43,616 bases of DNA, taken from Candidatus Gastranaerophilales bacterium. GTDB lineage: Bacteria; Cyanobacteriota; Vampirovibrionia; Gastranaerophilales; Gastranaerophilaceae. A program made the translations under genes and the position numbers. Shown in pieces: positions 1-9,811 of the stretch. Within the stretch, counting starts at the first letter, position 1; every line of letters starts with the position of its first letter. The notes under the pieces were generated by a model. That model ran no database searches, was not told the DNA's origin, and saw only the letters and a list, made by a program, of their open reading frames with translations. Location of the stretch: positions 1-43,616 of the forward strand of contig CALUTK010000011.1 of assembly GCA_944323675.1 (NCBI GenBank), written 5' to 3'.

Positions 1-2942
1 TAGTCGTTTTTAATCTGCGCCATTCGTTCCATGGATGGCAATTGCGTAAACGCGTCCGCGTGCTCAAACACGTATTTGAACGTTTCGTTTATTGTAGCCT
101 GACCCGCTGCAAGGTTTGCAACAGGCGTGTTCAGAACTGAAGGGTTGAATGCGTCTGACGGGTTGCCTGAGTTGCTGCCGCCGCGTGTGAAAAGGAAGTA
201 GCCGCCGTCATCCTCACGTACTTCGTAGTCTACATTGTACTTATAGATTGGGGTGTACGCGGTCTGGTACTGATCCGGAAGCTCGCCTGTGCCGTTTACT
301 ACATTATTCATTAAACCTGTTTCTGCAAAGTATATCTCCGTTGTGTCGCGGCCGGCTGGGGCGTCTGTCAGAAGATTCATCCCAACTACGTGCAAGTTCC
401 CGCTGTGGCTGCCATAGGCAGGGGCAGTGACGCGGTCCATTGTCTCGTTTAAAAGGTCGACATCTGCGAGAAATTTGGTGTCGCCTCCTATCGTGACATT
501 TGTTAATTCCGCCGCGTTTGCCCGATTGTTTATCATATTCAAGATACCTGAATTTGCCGTTAATACGTTCCCGTTCAGAACATCATCGCGCGTTGCAAGG
601 TGAAGGGTCAGGTCGTTCAGTTCGATGTTTGCACCGCCTTCGATATTGTTATTTAATTGGACGTAGCCTGTTTCATCGCCTGTGAATTTTACAGTATAGC
701 CGGCGGCACCGTTAATCGTGTCGTCGATGATGAATTTGCCGTCTGTGTTTGCGTTGATACCCAAGGTTGCGTCCGCTGAGTCTACATAAATTGCCTCAGG
801 GCGTTTGCCGTCTTTGTCTTCGACATAGTTGCCGCTTATGATTGAGGTATAGCCGCTGTTTGATTCAAGGTTCAAATCTGTTGATGTATTAATCGCGCCG
901 CCCTGCGCCGTACCGTTTTTTGCCTCTGCGTAGTTATTGACGAAGGAGGAATTAATAATGCCGCCGGTAATTTTAAAAAATGCATCTTCAGGAAAATCTT
1001 TTACCGGACTTTCTGTTGTATTGCCGTATTCTGCAGCTTCTGCAAGAGCTTCCTTGTATTCATCAGGAGATAATTCCATAACATCACTGGTTACCAGTAT
1101 TTTATAGCCTTCTTCTAAGGCGGCTTTTATGTTTGCCATATCGCCCTCGCTTATTGCATAATAGAAGGTTTGCTGATCGCCATTATCTGAATTAATTATT
1201 GTGTAAGATTCTACCTCTATTATCTTTGACGGGTCGGATATGTTGGTTCCGCCGATTATTCCATCATTAATAATCGCACCACCAGCGGCCATTGAATTAG
1301 CGCCAGTTGCTGTCGCACAGTTTCCTATGAAGTCACCAGTGATATTGCCGATTGTACCATAGCTATATATCGCGCCTCCATAGCTTGAGTTCGCAAAGGC
1401 ATAGTTACTAATAAAATCGCCTGTTATATCGCCAATTTCGCCACCATTATATATCGCACCGCCCATGGTTGAGGACGCTGAACCATAGACGGATGATGCC
1501 GTCACATAATTGCCAATGAAATCGCCCGTGATATCACCGCTTTCACCACTATTATAAATTGCACCGCCGTGAACGTAGGCGTCATATACTTGTGCTAACG
1601 AAGACACATAATTACCTATAAAATCTCCTGTAATATTACTAATTTTTCCATTCCAATTATTATATATCGCACCGCCCCCAGCGCTGTTCTCTGTTAAAAC
1701 CACCTTATTGTTAATATCTATATCATCTAAATTTTTAGATACATAATTACCAATGAAGTCACCCGTTATTGCATTTATTTCTCCCTCATTATAAATTGCA
1801 CCGCCTTTGGCACTTATAGAGATAGTATAATATTCATCATAAACTTGGCTGAACTGATAACGCTGAATTACATGATTACCAATAAAATCACCGGTTATAT
1901 TGCCGATTTTAGCATCCCAATTAGCAATTGCACCACCCGTAGAATCATAATCATCTGTATGAGTAAACTCCAGTCTCTCTCTTGACACATCAGATATATA
2001 ATTATTTACAAAATCGCCCGTAATAGAAGAAATTTCACCGTGGTTATTAATTGCACCGCCTATGTTGTATCCGTCATCCGATACTGCACCTTTTTCGTTA
2101 TTTGAAACAAAATTATTGATAAAGTCGCCGGTGATATCACCGATTATCGCAGCGTTGTCGTTATAAATCGCCGCGCCACCTGAGCTTTCATTACCCGAAA
2201 CATAGTTACCAATGAAATTGCCAATGATTGTATCAATTTTGAAGCAATTATAAATAGCACCGCCATTGGCTCCAGCTCTTGAATTATTATAATTACCGAT
2301 AAAATCGCCTGTAATGGAAGCGATTTGGCCAATGTTATATATCGCACTACCATACATGTATGTTAAACCAGCAAAGCCATGATCTATGTCGACACCGCCC
2401 TGCATTATGGTTACATGGTTATAGTTTTTCGTCGGGTCTTTCCAAAATATTAGGTCGTAGTCGGCTGCACTGCCTGATACAAGCGTCCTGCCGCCGCTAC
2501 CGTCGTCCTGCCACTTAAAATACGTCGCCGTCGCTCCGGCTGACGATACCTCACCATAATCCGTCGCCATATAATACGTCAAATCATGGTCATCTGCACT
2601 GCCCGCAACAAGTCTGCGATTTCCGTCCGTTTCTTCCCATTTAAAATATAGTGGATACGTGTTTTCTTCTTCTACGTTTCCTAATTCATTCTTCAGGTGT
2701 ATTTCATAATAGCGAGGTGTTAGTTCATACGTCTCTTTGTTTATTTCATACGTGAGGATTGTGTTTTCGTTTTCTTCCGTGACTTCTGTCACTGTGTACG
2801 CGCTGTCTTCTCCGAGAGTCGGCGTCATATCCGCCGCGCTTGCACTCAAGGTCGTTAAACCCAGCAAACTAGCACAGAGAAGCTGTTTTAACATACCACC
2901 CCCAGAAGCACATATACTGCGCGTTTTCAGACTGTTATTCAT
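1..2942 (-). CDS. autotransporter-like repeat adhesin, partial (C-terminus off window)
   Basis: An uninterrupted minus-strand frame runs from an ATG at 2942 to the left edge (980 codons, no stop). The start is preceded by a GAGG Shine-Dalgarno; a second in-frame ATG at 2894 would begin the signal peptide directly (MLKQLLCASLLGLTTLSASA). Residues about 97-170 hold two copies of a roughly 40-residue unit containing YFKW and LV.GSA.D.DL. Residues about 198-560 hold around ten copies of a GGAIYN...ITGDFIGNYV unit, suggesting a beta-helical passenger. Beyond these the protein is Asn/Thr-rich, and the visible end (VFEHADAFTQLPSMERM) resembles the linker before an autotransporter beta-barrel, which would lie outside the window. 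Probable surface adhesin; ligand unknown. Secretion type is inferred, the repeats are seen directly. Confidence 0.8.
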   Translation of the reverse strand, partial: MNNSLKTRSICASGGGMLKQLLCASLLGLTTLSASAADMTPTLGEDSAYTVTEVTEENENTILTYEINKETYELTPRYYEIHLKNELGNVEEENTYPLYFKWEETDGNRRLVAGSADDHDLTYYMATDYGEVSSAGATATYFKWQDDGSGGRTLVSGSAADYDLIFWKDPTKNYNHVTIMQGGVDIDHGFAGLTYMYGSAIYNIGQIASITGDFIGNYNNSRAGANGGAIYNCFKIDTIIGNFIGNYVSGNESSGGAAIYNDNAAIIGDITGDFINNFVSNNEKGAVSDDGYNIGGAINNHGEISSITGDFVNNYISDVSRERLEFTHTDDYDSTGGAIANWDAKIGNITGDFIGNHVIQRYQFSQVYDEYYTISISAKGGAIYNEGEINAITGDFIGNYVSKNLDDIDINNKVVLTENSAGGGAIYNNWNGKISNITGDFIGNYVSSLAQVYDAYVHGGAIYNSGESGDITGDFIGNYVTASSVYGSASSTMGGAIYNGGEIGDITGDFISNYAFANSSYGGAIYSYGTIGNITGDFIGNCATATGANSMAAGGAIINDGIIGGTNISDPSKIIEVESYTIINSDNGDQQTFYYAISEGDMANIKAALEEGYKILVTSDVMELSPDEYKEALAEAAEYGNTTESPVKDFPEDAFFKITGGIINSSFVNNYAEAKNGTAQGGAINTSTDLNLESNSGYTSIISGNYVEDKDGKRPEAIYVDSADATLGINANTDGKFIIDDTINGAAGYTVKFTGDETGYVQLNNNIEGGANIELNDLTLHLATRDDVLNGNVLTANSGILNMINNRANAAELTNVTIGGDTKFLADVDLLNETMDRVTAPAYGSHSGNLHVVGMNLLTDAPAGRDTTEIYFAETGLMNNVVNGTGELPDQYQTAYTPIYKYNVDYEVREDDGGYFLFTRGGSNSGNPSDAFNPSVLNTPVANLAAGQATINETFKYVFEHADAFTQLPSMERMAQIKND
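1262..2352 (-). repeat. tandem GGAIYN/ITGDFIGNYV coding repeats
   Basis: About ten imperfect repeats, each roughly 28-45 codons, alternate a conserved 20-residue core with variable-length spacers. The core DNA differs at synonymous sites between copies, so the array looks old rather than freshly expanded. This segment is visibly more AT-rich than the flanking parts of the same gene. Confidence 0.75.
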
Positions 2943-3126
2943 ACCAAATCCTCGCTTTCTTTAGCTTTGGGTCCACTTCATCCGCTTTGTAACATACTTG
3001 CCTCTTGCATTTTACCGCTTGGGCTTTCGGCTTGCGGCTTTTGATCTTGCGCCCGACCTTCACCCGTTACTTATCGGACTCTGTTTCTGCGATCTTGAAT
3101 TTTTTAAGAATTTTGTTACCTTTCGT

Positions 3127-3170
3127 TATATTGGATATTATTTAGATATCCTTTGGATATATTCAATATA
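3127..3170. promoter_or_regulatory. AT-rich inverted repeat upstream of adhesin
   Basis: Arms TATATTGGATAT (3127-3138) and ATATTCAATATA (3159-3170) pair with one mismatch, and GGATAT occurs inside as a smaller inverted repeat. It lies about 185 bp upstream of the adhesin start. It could be a protein-binding site or a hairpin; no function is shown. Confidence 0.3.
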
Positions 3171-3339
3171 ACTCGTTTTCTTTTATTTTTAAAGTGGCTC
3201 TTTGAATTTCGGGGTAGATTCAAGCGGCTTGAATAAAGAATTTTCAATAGTTTTCAGCTTTGTAAAATTTTGTGAAGCAGAGGGGCAAGAGGGTTGATTG
3301 TTAAGGAATCGTAATGATTCGTTTTTCGCAATTCCGTAT

Positions 3340-3510
3340 TCCACACCCTCACCCTCTCCCGTGGCATTGCTAACTTTTCATTGCTACCCCTCCTCGAAAT
3401 CAAAGATTTCGGTCCTCCCGCAAGGGGAGGACAAAATCTTAAAATTCATTGCAATAGAATGTTAACAATCCCCTCTACCGTAGGGAGAGGGTGGAAAAAG
3501 AAATCCCTCC
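3340..3510. repeat. dispersed GC-rich palindromic repeats (degenerate copy)
   Basis: CCCTCACCCTCTCCC at the left, then GAAATC-AAA-GATTTC, TCCTCCC-GCAA-GGGGAGGA and CCCTCT...AGAGGG hairpins, ending in CCTCCGGCGC. The same sequence modules recur at 17071-17287 and 43140-43520. Confidence 0.6.
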
Positions 3511-3627
3511 GGCGCGTCTGCTTTATCCTCATTTTCAAGGGATACTCTGATTTACCCCTCGCCCGCCCTACTGGTACTTAGTTGGGCATTAGGACGACTT
3601 TCAACTTTTTAACAGATTCAACACTTA

Positions 3628-5157
3628 TTACAACTCTATGTCGGTTTCTTTTATCGGAGCACCGATTACACGCTCCAATTCCGCCGCGTTTATATTGTAG
3701 TTTAAGACGTTTGAATAATAATCCAGCTGAGCATTTAGGTATGTGTTTTCAGCGTCTTTAAATTCTATTGCATCACCTAAGCCGACCTGATATCTTCTGA
3801 ATGCCTGATATTGACGTTCCTTTGCCTGCTGGAGAGCAAGTTTTGAAACACCTATACTGTCATGGGAGTTCATTAGATTTATATAGGCACTTTTTACTTC
3901 CAGATAAACATTCTGCCGCTGCTGTTCGTAATCCGCTACAGCTTTTCTGTAAGTCGCAGTCGCCTCATCAACCTGTTTTTTCAGCAACATCAGGTTCAAA
4001 GCCGTATAATTCAACTGAACGCCGAACTGATAACCGTAATCGCTGTCAATCTGTCGTCCGCCCTGATTGTATGAACCAAATGCGCTGATATCAGGTGCAA
4101 ATGCACGTTTTGAACTTCTGACATTCATTTCAGCAGCGCTAACCTGTTTTTTTGCCGAAAGCAATGCAGGACGCGACGCTTCCGCGGTTTCCAGCAGGTT
4201 CTGGAAGTTTACGTCATATGCTTTTGTGTTTAATTTATCTTTTAAAATTACTCCCTCAAGTTCCGGAATACCAACTGCGTTTGCAAGTTCTGCAGCCGCA
4301 AGTTCTAGTGTATTTTTCGCTTTGATTAAGTTAACCTTTGCGTTCCCGAGGTTGTATTCCGCTGTCGTTACATCTATTTTCGCCTTTTTCCCGATATGGT
4401 AATGAGCTGATGCCTGCTTCAACTGCAGTTCGAAATCCTTTACGGTATCTTCATACACGGTCTTTTGAATTTCCGCAAAAAGTAGATTATAGTATGCAAC
4501 TTTTACATTATAAATTACAAGTTCTATACTTGTTTCAGCATCATATCTTGATGATTCAAAATTCCGTTTTGCCATATCAGCAGCGGCTTTTGTTTTTCCG
4601 AAATCAAACAGAAGCATATCCGCGGAAATCGTCGGCATATAATACATGTTATAACGCTGGTTCATTGCACGCATATAGGAACTGTTCATTGTCATAAACA
4701 TATCGTTTCTGGAATAATTAACTCCCGCGCTCAAGGTCGGAAAGTAATTTGACCACGCCTGACCTATACGGGATTTAAAAATTTCAGAATTACTAATCGC
4801 TGACATAATTGTCGGGTTATGGGTGATTGCAAGTTTTATGCAATCGCTCAGGGTAACTTCGCCGTTCATATCAGCGTATTCAATCTTACTGTTAATCACG
4901 GGGAATTTAGTTTCATACATGCCTTCCGCTTCTTTGGAAGTCGCTTTTTTACTTTTGGCATTTTCGGCGTTTTTACGTTTCTCCCTCTTCAGGTTAACTT
5001 TCTTTTTCTTTTCCGGTTTAACAATTTCTATCTTCTCCGGCTTTTTGGCAATATTTGTTGTATCAACAGCTTTTGTCTCAGTATTCTTTGCGAACGCCAA
5101 GTTTCCTGTTAACGTCAAAACCGAACATATTAATAATACATTGAGAACCTTTTTCAT
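3628..5157 (-). CDS. TolC-family outer-membrane efflux protein
   Basis: 509 residues with signal peptide [24 protein letters not shown] strongly basic segment (residues about 40-75, Lys/Arg-rich) precedes the two OEP repeats (about 105-500), which have the long amphipathic helices of the family. It should form the trimeric outer-membrane exit duct for the RND pump encoded just upstream; its ATG overlaps the pump's stop by 4 nt, so the genes are translationally coupled. The basic insert between signal and OEP domain is not part of the usual TolC plan. Substrate unknown. Confidence 0.9.
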   Translation of the reverse strand: MKKVLNVLLICSVLTLTGNLAFAKNTETKAVDTTNIAKKPEKIEIVKPEKKKKVNLKREKRKNAENAKSKKATSKEAEGMYETKFPVINSKIEYADMNGEVTLSDCIKLAITHNPTIMSAISNSEIFKSRIGQAWSNYFPTLSAGVNYSRNDMFMTMNSSYMRAMNQRYNMYYMPTISADMLLFDFGKTKAAADMAKRNFESSRYDAETSIELVIYNVKVAYYNLLFAEIQKTVYEDTVKDFELQLKQASAHYHIGKKAKIDVTTAEYNLGNAKVNLIKAKNTLELAAAELANAVGIPELEGVILKDKLNTKAYDVNFQNLLETAEASRPALLSAKKQVSAAEMNVRSSKRAFAPDISAFGSYNQGGRQIDSDYGYQFGVQLNYTALNLMLLKKQVDEATATYRKAVADYEQQRQNVYLEVKSAYINLMNSHDSIGVSKLALQQAKERQYQAFRRYQVGLGDAIEFKDAENTYLNAQLDYYSNVLNYNINAAELERVIGAPIKETDIEL

Positions 5158-8100
5158 TTTACCGAAATCTCCAAATCTTTTTCCGTAATTTCTTTTTTAG
5201 GGAACAGGTCAACAAATTCCTGAACGATAACATAGAAGGCAGGTGTCAGAACCGCGCCTAAAGTTGCGGCTGCAATCATACCGCCGAATACCGTAGACCC
5301 GACAGAAATTCTTGAATTTGCGCCGGCGCCTGTTGCGAATAGCATCGGCATTACACCTAAGATAAATGCCATTTCCGTCATCATAATAGCTCTGAATCTT
5401 AATTTTGCAGCTTTAATTGCCGCATCTTTAACGGAAAGTCCGTGTTTTTCGTGCTCTTCTTTCGCAAATTCAACAATCAGGATTGACTGTTTTGCTGCAA
5501 GACCGACAAGCGTAATCATACCGACCTGCGAATAAATATCAAATGACTGGTTAATCATCATCTGGAATATCAAGGCACCCAATGCCGCAATCGGGGAAAT
5601 TAACAATACCGCAATCGGGATCGTGTAACTTTCATACAATGCTACAAGGAAGAGGTATACGAAGACAAGCGCCATACCTACAATCATTGCGGTCTGTCCC
5701 GAGGCTTCTCTTTCCTGAGCGGAAGTACCTGACCAGTCAAATGTTATATCAGACGGAAGTACGCTCTTTGCAACTTCTTCCATTGCGGCCATAGCATCGC
5801 CTGAGCTTTTTCCCGGTGCCTGCTGACCTTGAATTTGTACTGATTTATACTGGTTGTATCGTGAAATTGACGCCGTACCTACAGTCTGTTTCAGTTTTAC
5901 GATTGATAATATCGGAACCATTACACCGTTTTTATTTTTTACATATATTCCTGATAAATCACTCGCTTTATTTCTGAAATTACTTTCAGCCTGCATTTGA
6001 ACCTTAAATACACGGTCATATTTATTAAAGTCGTTTACGTAATAAGTACCGAGCATTGAGGTGAGGGTTGAGTATAACTCCTGCAAATCAACATTCTGCG
6101 CAAGCGCTTTATCATAATCAATATCAACTATATACTGAGGAACATTTGCCTGGAATGATGTATAGACGCTCGATAATGACGGATTCTGGTTTGCGGCGGC
6201 AACGAGTTTGTTTGCCCAGCTTTCCAGATCCTGCGCTGTATATTCACCCTGCGAAAGCATCTGGAATTCAAACCCGCCCATCATACTCATACCGTTAATT
6301 GCCGGCGGTGAAAATGACATAATAGATGCTTCTTTTGTATTTGAGGCAACCGCCCTTACTTTATTCAATATCGCAACGTGCGACAAATTCGTTTCTTTAC
6401 CCTGTAATTTATATTTAATCCATTTTACAGGATTCATTTTTCTTGCTGCATAATCATCAAGCTGTATAATTACGGTAGATTGGTTTGTGGCACCGTCACC
6501 GCCGAATACAGTCAATTTTTCAGGGTTAACCCCAGGGATATCTTTTATCTGTTCGGTGAATCTTCTTGAAACTTCTTCTGTTCTGGATAATGATGCACCG
6601 TCTGGAAGAGTTATTGTCGCAAGCAGAACACCTTGATCTTCATCCGGAATAAACCCTGTTGAAATTGTTTTAAATGACAAAAGTGTCAGCGCAAGAACTG
6701 CAACATAAAATATTGCAACAAGCTTTTTGTTATAAACAAATTTAGTTACGTATTCAATATAAAAATCTTCAAGTTTCGCAAACATATCATTGAATTTATG
6801 AACCCAGACGGCAGTGCGTTTGCCTATTCTTGCTTTTATTCTGTCAACAATTTCAAGCCAAGGATATTTTTTATAATCATGGTGCTGCTGTTCTCCTTTA
6901 TGCCCGAAGAAATGCGAACACATAGCAGGGGAAAGCGTGAGCGCACAGATTGCTGAAATTGCGATTGAAACCGCAATACATACGGCAAACTGCTTATACA
7001 TGACACCCGTCATGCCTGTCATAAAGATAATCGGAACAAATACCGCCATCAAAACAAGTGCCATTGCAACAAGGGCAAAACCTACCTCCTGCATTGTCAA
7101 TTGAGTTGCAATAATCGGAGATTTACCTTCTTCAATGTGCCTGTTTACGTTTTCGATTACAACGATAGCGTCATCAACTACAACCCCGACTGCAAGTACC
7201 AGCGCAAAAAGTGACAACAGGTTAATCGTCATTCCCATTGCCTTCAAGGCAAAAAACGTACCTATCAATGACACCGGAATTGTAACACAAGGAACAAGTG
7301 TTGCCATTCCGTCGCCTAAGAACAGGTAAATAATTATAACAACGATTAATGCGGTCAAAAGGATTGTGAATTCAACTTCCTTCATAGATTCGTGGATAAA
7401 GTCCGCATCATCTTTTACGTATAAAATTTTAATACCGTTTGTCATACGGTCGTTTAGTTCGTTAACCTTTGCTTTAACAGCTTTTGAGAGGTTAATAATG
7501 TTCGCGTCAGGCAATTGCGAAATTACAACAACCGCTGAAGGTTTGCCGTTAACAAGACCTAAGTTTGAATAAGATTCCGCACCGAGTTCAACCCTTGCAA
7601 TATCTTTGATTTTAACGTTAGTTCCGTCCATATTTGAACGGATAATTATATTTTCAAATTCTTTAACGTCTGAAAGTCTACCCGGAGTTTTTAAAGTCAT
7701 CTGGAGTGCCTGCTTTTCATCCGTCGGTAATTGCCCCAGGGCACCTGTTGCAACCTGTGTGTTCTGGTTTTTAATAGCCGCCTGAACTTCGCTTGTTGAA
7801 ATATTCAAACCAGCCATCTTTTCAGGGTCAAGCCAAATTCTCATAGAATAATTGCCGCCGCCGAATACCATTACATCAGCAACACCCTCTACACGTTTCA
7901 ATTCATCTTTAATATATATTGAACCGTAGTTTGTCAAATCCAATTGAGTCCAGTCGCCGGATTCAGGATAAAGTGTCAAAATAATAGCACCTGAGCCTGA
8001 TGAACGGCTTATCGCAGTAACACCCGTTCTTTGAACATCTTCAGGCAGCTGTGACTGAACACGCTGGATAAGATTTTGGACATTCATAAGGTTAATGTTT

Positions 8101-8420
8101 TTATCTGTACCAACCTTAAAATAAAGAGTTAATGTATAACTGCCATCTGTTGAAGTTGAGGTCATATAGGTCATATTTTCAACACCGTTGAGCTTATTTT
8201 CAAGAACTGTCGCAACGGTGGATTCAATAACCTCGGCACTCGCACCCTGATAGTTAGCAGATACCCTGACCTGCGGAGGGGTTACTTCAGGATAACTTTC
8301 CTGCTTCAAACTCAACAGTGAAATCAACCCTAAAATCACTATACACAATGATATTACAAGTGCAAATCTCGGTTTTCTTATAAAAAAGAACAGTTTTTCT
8401 TTGTCAAATATTTGTTTCAT
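5154..8420 (-). CDS. RND efflux pump inner-membrane subunit (AcrB/HAE1-like)
   Basis: 1088 residues, close to the family length. After a short N-terminal tail TM1 spans about residues 17-38. The proton-relay Asp pair is in TM4 ([13 protein letters not shown]) and the relay Lys is in TM10 ([16 protein letters not shown]). Two large periplasmic loops follow TM1 and TM7, as in AcrB. Proton-driven drug or amphiphile exporter working with the adaptor (8436-9614) and TolC protein (3628-5157), all on one transcript; 15 nt separate it from the adaptor stop. All key charged residues are present, so it should be active. The substrate cannot be read from sequence. Confidence 0.95.
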   Translation of the reverse strand: MKQIFDKEKLFFFIRKPRFALVISLCIVILGLISLLSLKQESYPEVTPPQVRVSANYQGASAEVIESTVATVLENKLNGVENMTYMTSTSTDGSYTLTLYFKVGTDKNINLMNVQNLIQRVQSQLPEDVQRTGVTAISRSSGSGAIILTLYPESGDWTQLDLTNYGSIYIKDELKRVEGVADVMVFGGGNYSMRIWLDPEKMAGLNISTSEVQAAIKNQNTQVATGALGQLPTDEKQALQMTLKTPGRLSDVKEFENIIIRSNMDGTNVKIKDIARVELGAESYSNLGLVNGKPSAVVVISQLPDANIINLSKAVKAKVNELNDRMTNGIKILYVKDDADFIHESMKEVEFTILLTALIVVIIIYLFLGDGMATLVPCVTIPVSLIGTFFALKAMGMTINLLSLFALVLAVGVVVDDAIVVIENVNRHIEEGKSPIIATQLTMQEVGFALVAMALVLMAVFVPIIFMTGMTGVMYKQFAVCIAVSIAISAICALTLSPAMCSHFFGHKGEQQHHDYKKYPWLEIVDRIKARIGKRTAVWVHKFNDMFAKLEDFYIEYVTKFVYNKKLVAIFYVAVLALTLLSFKTISTGFIPDEDQGVLLATITLPDGASLSRTEEVSRRFTEQIKDIPGVNPEKLTVFGGDGATNQSTVIIQLDDYAARKMNPVKWIKYKLQGKETNLSHVAILNKVRAVASNTKEASIMSFSPPAINGMSMMGGFEFQMLSQGEYTAQDLESWANKLVAAANQNPSLSSVYTSFQANVPQYIVDIDYDKALAQNVDLQELYSTLTSMLGTYYVNDFNKYDRVFKVQMQAESNFRNKASDLSGIYVKNKNGVMVPILSIVKLKQTVGTASISRYNQYKSVQIQGQQAPGKSSGDAMAAMEEVAKSVLPSDITFDWSGTSAQEREASGQTAMIVGMALVFVYLFLVALYESYTIPIAVLLISPIAALGALIFQMMINQSFDIYSQVGMITLVGLAAKQSILIVEFAKEEHEKHGLSVKDAAIKAAKLRFRAIMMTEMAFILGVMPMLFATGAGANSRISVGSTVFGGMIAAATLGAVLTPAFYVIVQEFVDLFPKKEITEKDLEISVK

Positions 8421-8435
8421 TAACCTTTACCTGTA

Positions 8436-9614
8436 CTAATTTTCCGCTTTTGTCTCTGCAGGTTGAGCCGCAGTTTTTTCTGTATCGTTAACTATTTTAA
8501 GCTTCTGACCTTCTGCCGAAATATTCTGGATACCCGAAACCACAATTACATCAGAAAGTGTAAGCCCGCTATCTACAACCCAGTTGTTATTAATATTGTC
8601 GCTTACCTTAATGTTTTTTCTGACGGCCTTATTATCTTCAACAGCCCATACGTAATACCCGCTCATAGCGTCACCCTTTGTACAGGACTGCGGTATTGTT
8701 ATATAATTAACCTTTTCCGGCGCTGTCAGTTGAACCTTCATATAAGCACCCGGTACAAGCCACATTTTGGAATTGTCAAAGGTTGCTCTCATATATACGG
8801 AACCTGAATCTTTATCAATTTTGTTATCTACAAAGTTAACTTTGCCGATTTTGTCATACCAGTTGCCGGCGCTGAACTGTACTTTTACTTCAACGTCTTT
8901 ATATCTGTCGCTTGCCTTGAGAAGTTTCACAAAATCATCGTTTTTTAGACTGAAAGTTACATAAACAGGATTAACGCTTGAAATATTAACAAGCCCGCCG
9001 GAGGTTGCAGTTACGTAGTTGCCTTCCGTAATATTAACTTTACCGATTCTTCCGTCTATCGGAGATTTTATGGAGGTGTAACCGAGATTAACTTTCGCAA
9101 GTTCAAGCTGCTGTCTTGCCGCATCAAGAAGGGCTTTGTTCTGGTTTCTTGTTGCAAGGCTCTGGTCAACGTCTGACCGGCTTATCAAGTCTTCTTTTAT
9201 AAGGGCATTGGCTCTATTCAATTCCTGCTGGGCATTTTTTAACAATGCCTGATACTGGTTAACGTTTGCCGCCGCGTTGTTTACATCAATCTGGTATTCT
9301 CTCGGATCTATCTGGAAAAGAAGCTGGCCTTTTTTTACAAAATCTCCTTCTTTAAAATATTTTTTTATCAAAAATCCCGGAACCCTTGCAACAAGGTCAA
9401 CGGAGTATTGTGCCTCAACTCTGCCGGTTGCTTCTGCTGAGACATTCACGGATTCCAGATGAGGATTAGCAACCTCAACTTCTTTCGGCATTCTCATCGC
9501 CTGTTGCTGAATTAAACCTGTTATAAATACAGATGTTTTATTATAAATAATAGGAACAATGATAATTAATAAAACGACAATTGCCCATTGTTTTCTGGTC
9601 AAACTAATCTTCAT
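8436..9614 (-). CDS. RND efflux periplasmic adaptor (MFP/HlyD family)
   Basis: 392 residues from the ATG at 9614, chosen because GGAGAG lies just upstream; the frame extends four codons to a TTG, but that TTG overlaps the Shine-Dalgarno. An N-terminal membrane anchor (residues about 8-30, no lipobox Cys) is followed by a lipoyl half-motif (VDLVARVPGFL...GDFVKKGQLLFQID), a coiled-coil hairpin (about 85-150) and a second lipoyl half (SPIDGRIGKVNITEGNYV). It bridges the RND pump and TolC. First gene of the efflux operon. The C-terminal tail is Ala/Thr/Glu-rich. Confidence 0.93.
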   Translation of the reverse strand: MKISLTRKQWAIVVLLIIIVPIIYNKTSVFITGLIQQQAMRMPKEVEVANPHLESVNVSAEATGRVEAQYSVDLVARVPGFLIKKYFKEGDFVKKGQLLFQIDPREYQIDVNNAAANVNQYQALLKNAQQELNRANALIKEDLISRSDVDQSLATRNQNKALLDAARQQLELAKVNLGYTSIKSPIDGRIGKVNITEGNYVTATSGGLVNISSVNPVYVTFSLKNDDFVKLLKASDRYKDVEVKVQFSAGNWYDKIGKVNFVDNKIDKDSGSVYMRATFDNSKMWLVPGAYMKVQLTAPEKVNYITIPQSCTKGDAMSGYYVWAVEDNKAVRKNIKVSDNINNNWVVDSGLTLSDVIVVSGIQNISAEGQKLKIVNDTEKTAAQPAETKAEN

Positions 9615-9642
9615 GCTTCTCTCCAATTAATATTAACGGTCA

Positions 9643-9696
9643 TTTTACAGTAGAATTTTCTACATTAAATGTAAAATATTATTAAGCGCCTGTCAA
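9643..9696 (-). promoter_or_regulatory. efflux operon promoter with palindromic operator
   Basis: On the minus strand a -35 TTGACA (9696-9691) and -10 TACATT (9673-9668) are separated by 17 bp. The -10 is embedded in a 34-bp dyad (9643-9676): outer arms TTTTACA/TGTAAAA, inner core GTAGAA-N2-TTCTAC. This is a typical site for a dimeric TetR- or MarR-like repressor, but no such regulator gene is adjacent. Confidence 0.6.
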
Positions 9697-9773
9697 TAAA
9701 AAACACTATGAATACATCAAACAGAGTATATTTAAAAACAGACACAAAAATGTCCGCTTTTTATAATTAATTC

Positions 9774-9789
9774 AGGGATTTATATCCCT
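9774..9789 (-). terminator. weak hairpin downstream of P-type ATPase
   Basis: AGGGAT-TTAT-ATCCCT hairpin 22 bp beyond the ATPase stop. It lacks a clean U-tract, so termination is only possible, not shown. Confidence 0.3.
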
Positions 9790-9811
9790 TGATTCATCAC
9801 TTTTCAAAATT

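Larger units (their letters stand above)
2943..3627. other. intergenic region upstream of adhesin
   Basis: No convincing gene. It holds the adhesin upstream region, an AT-rich inverted repeat (3127-3170) and a degenerate block of GC-rich dispersed repeats (3340-3510). The reading frame at 3381-3581 is a translation of that repeat. Confidence 0.6.

Noticed and set aside
1262-2352. Tandem DNA repeats as a non-coding satellite
   Set aside because: Copies keep one open frame with synonymous variation, so they are coding repeats of the adhesin.
3381-3581. 66-residue plus-strand frame
   Set aside because: It is a translation of GC-rich dispersed repeats, with no ribosome site and low-complexity Arg/Gly/Leu sequence.
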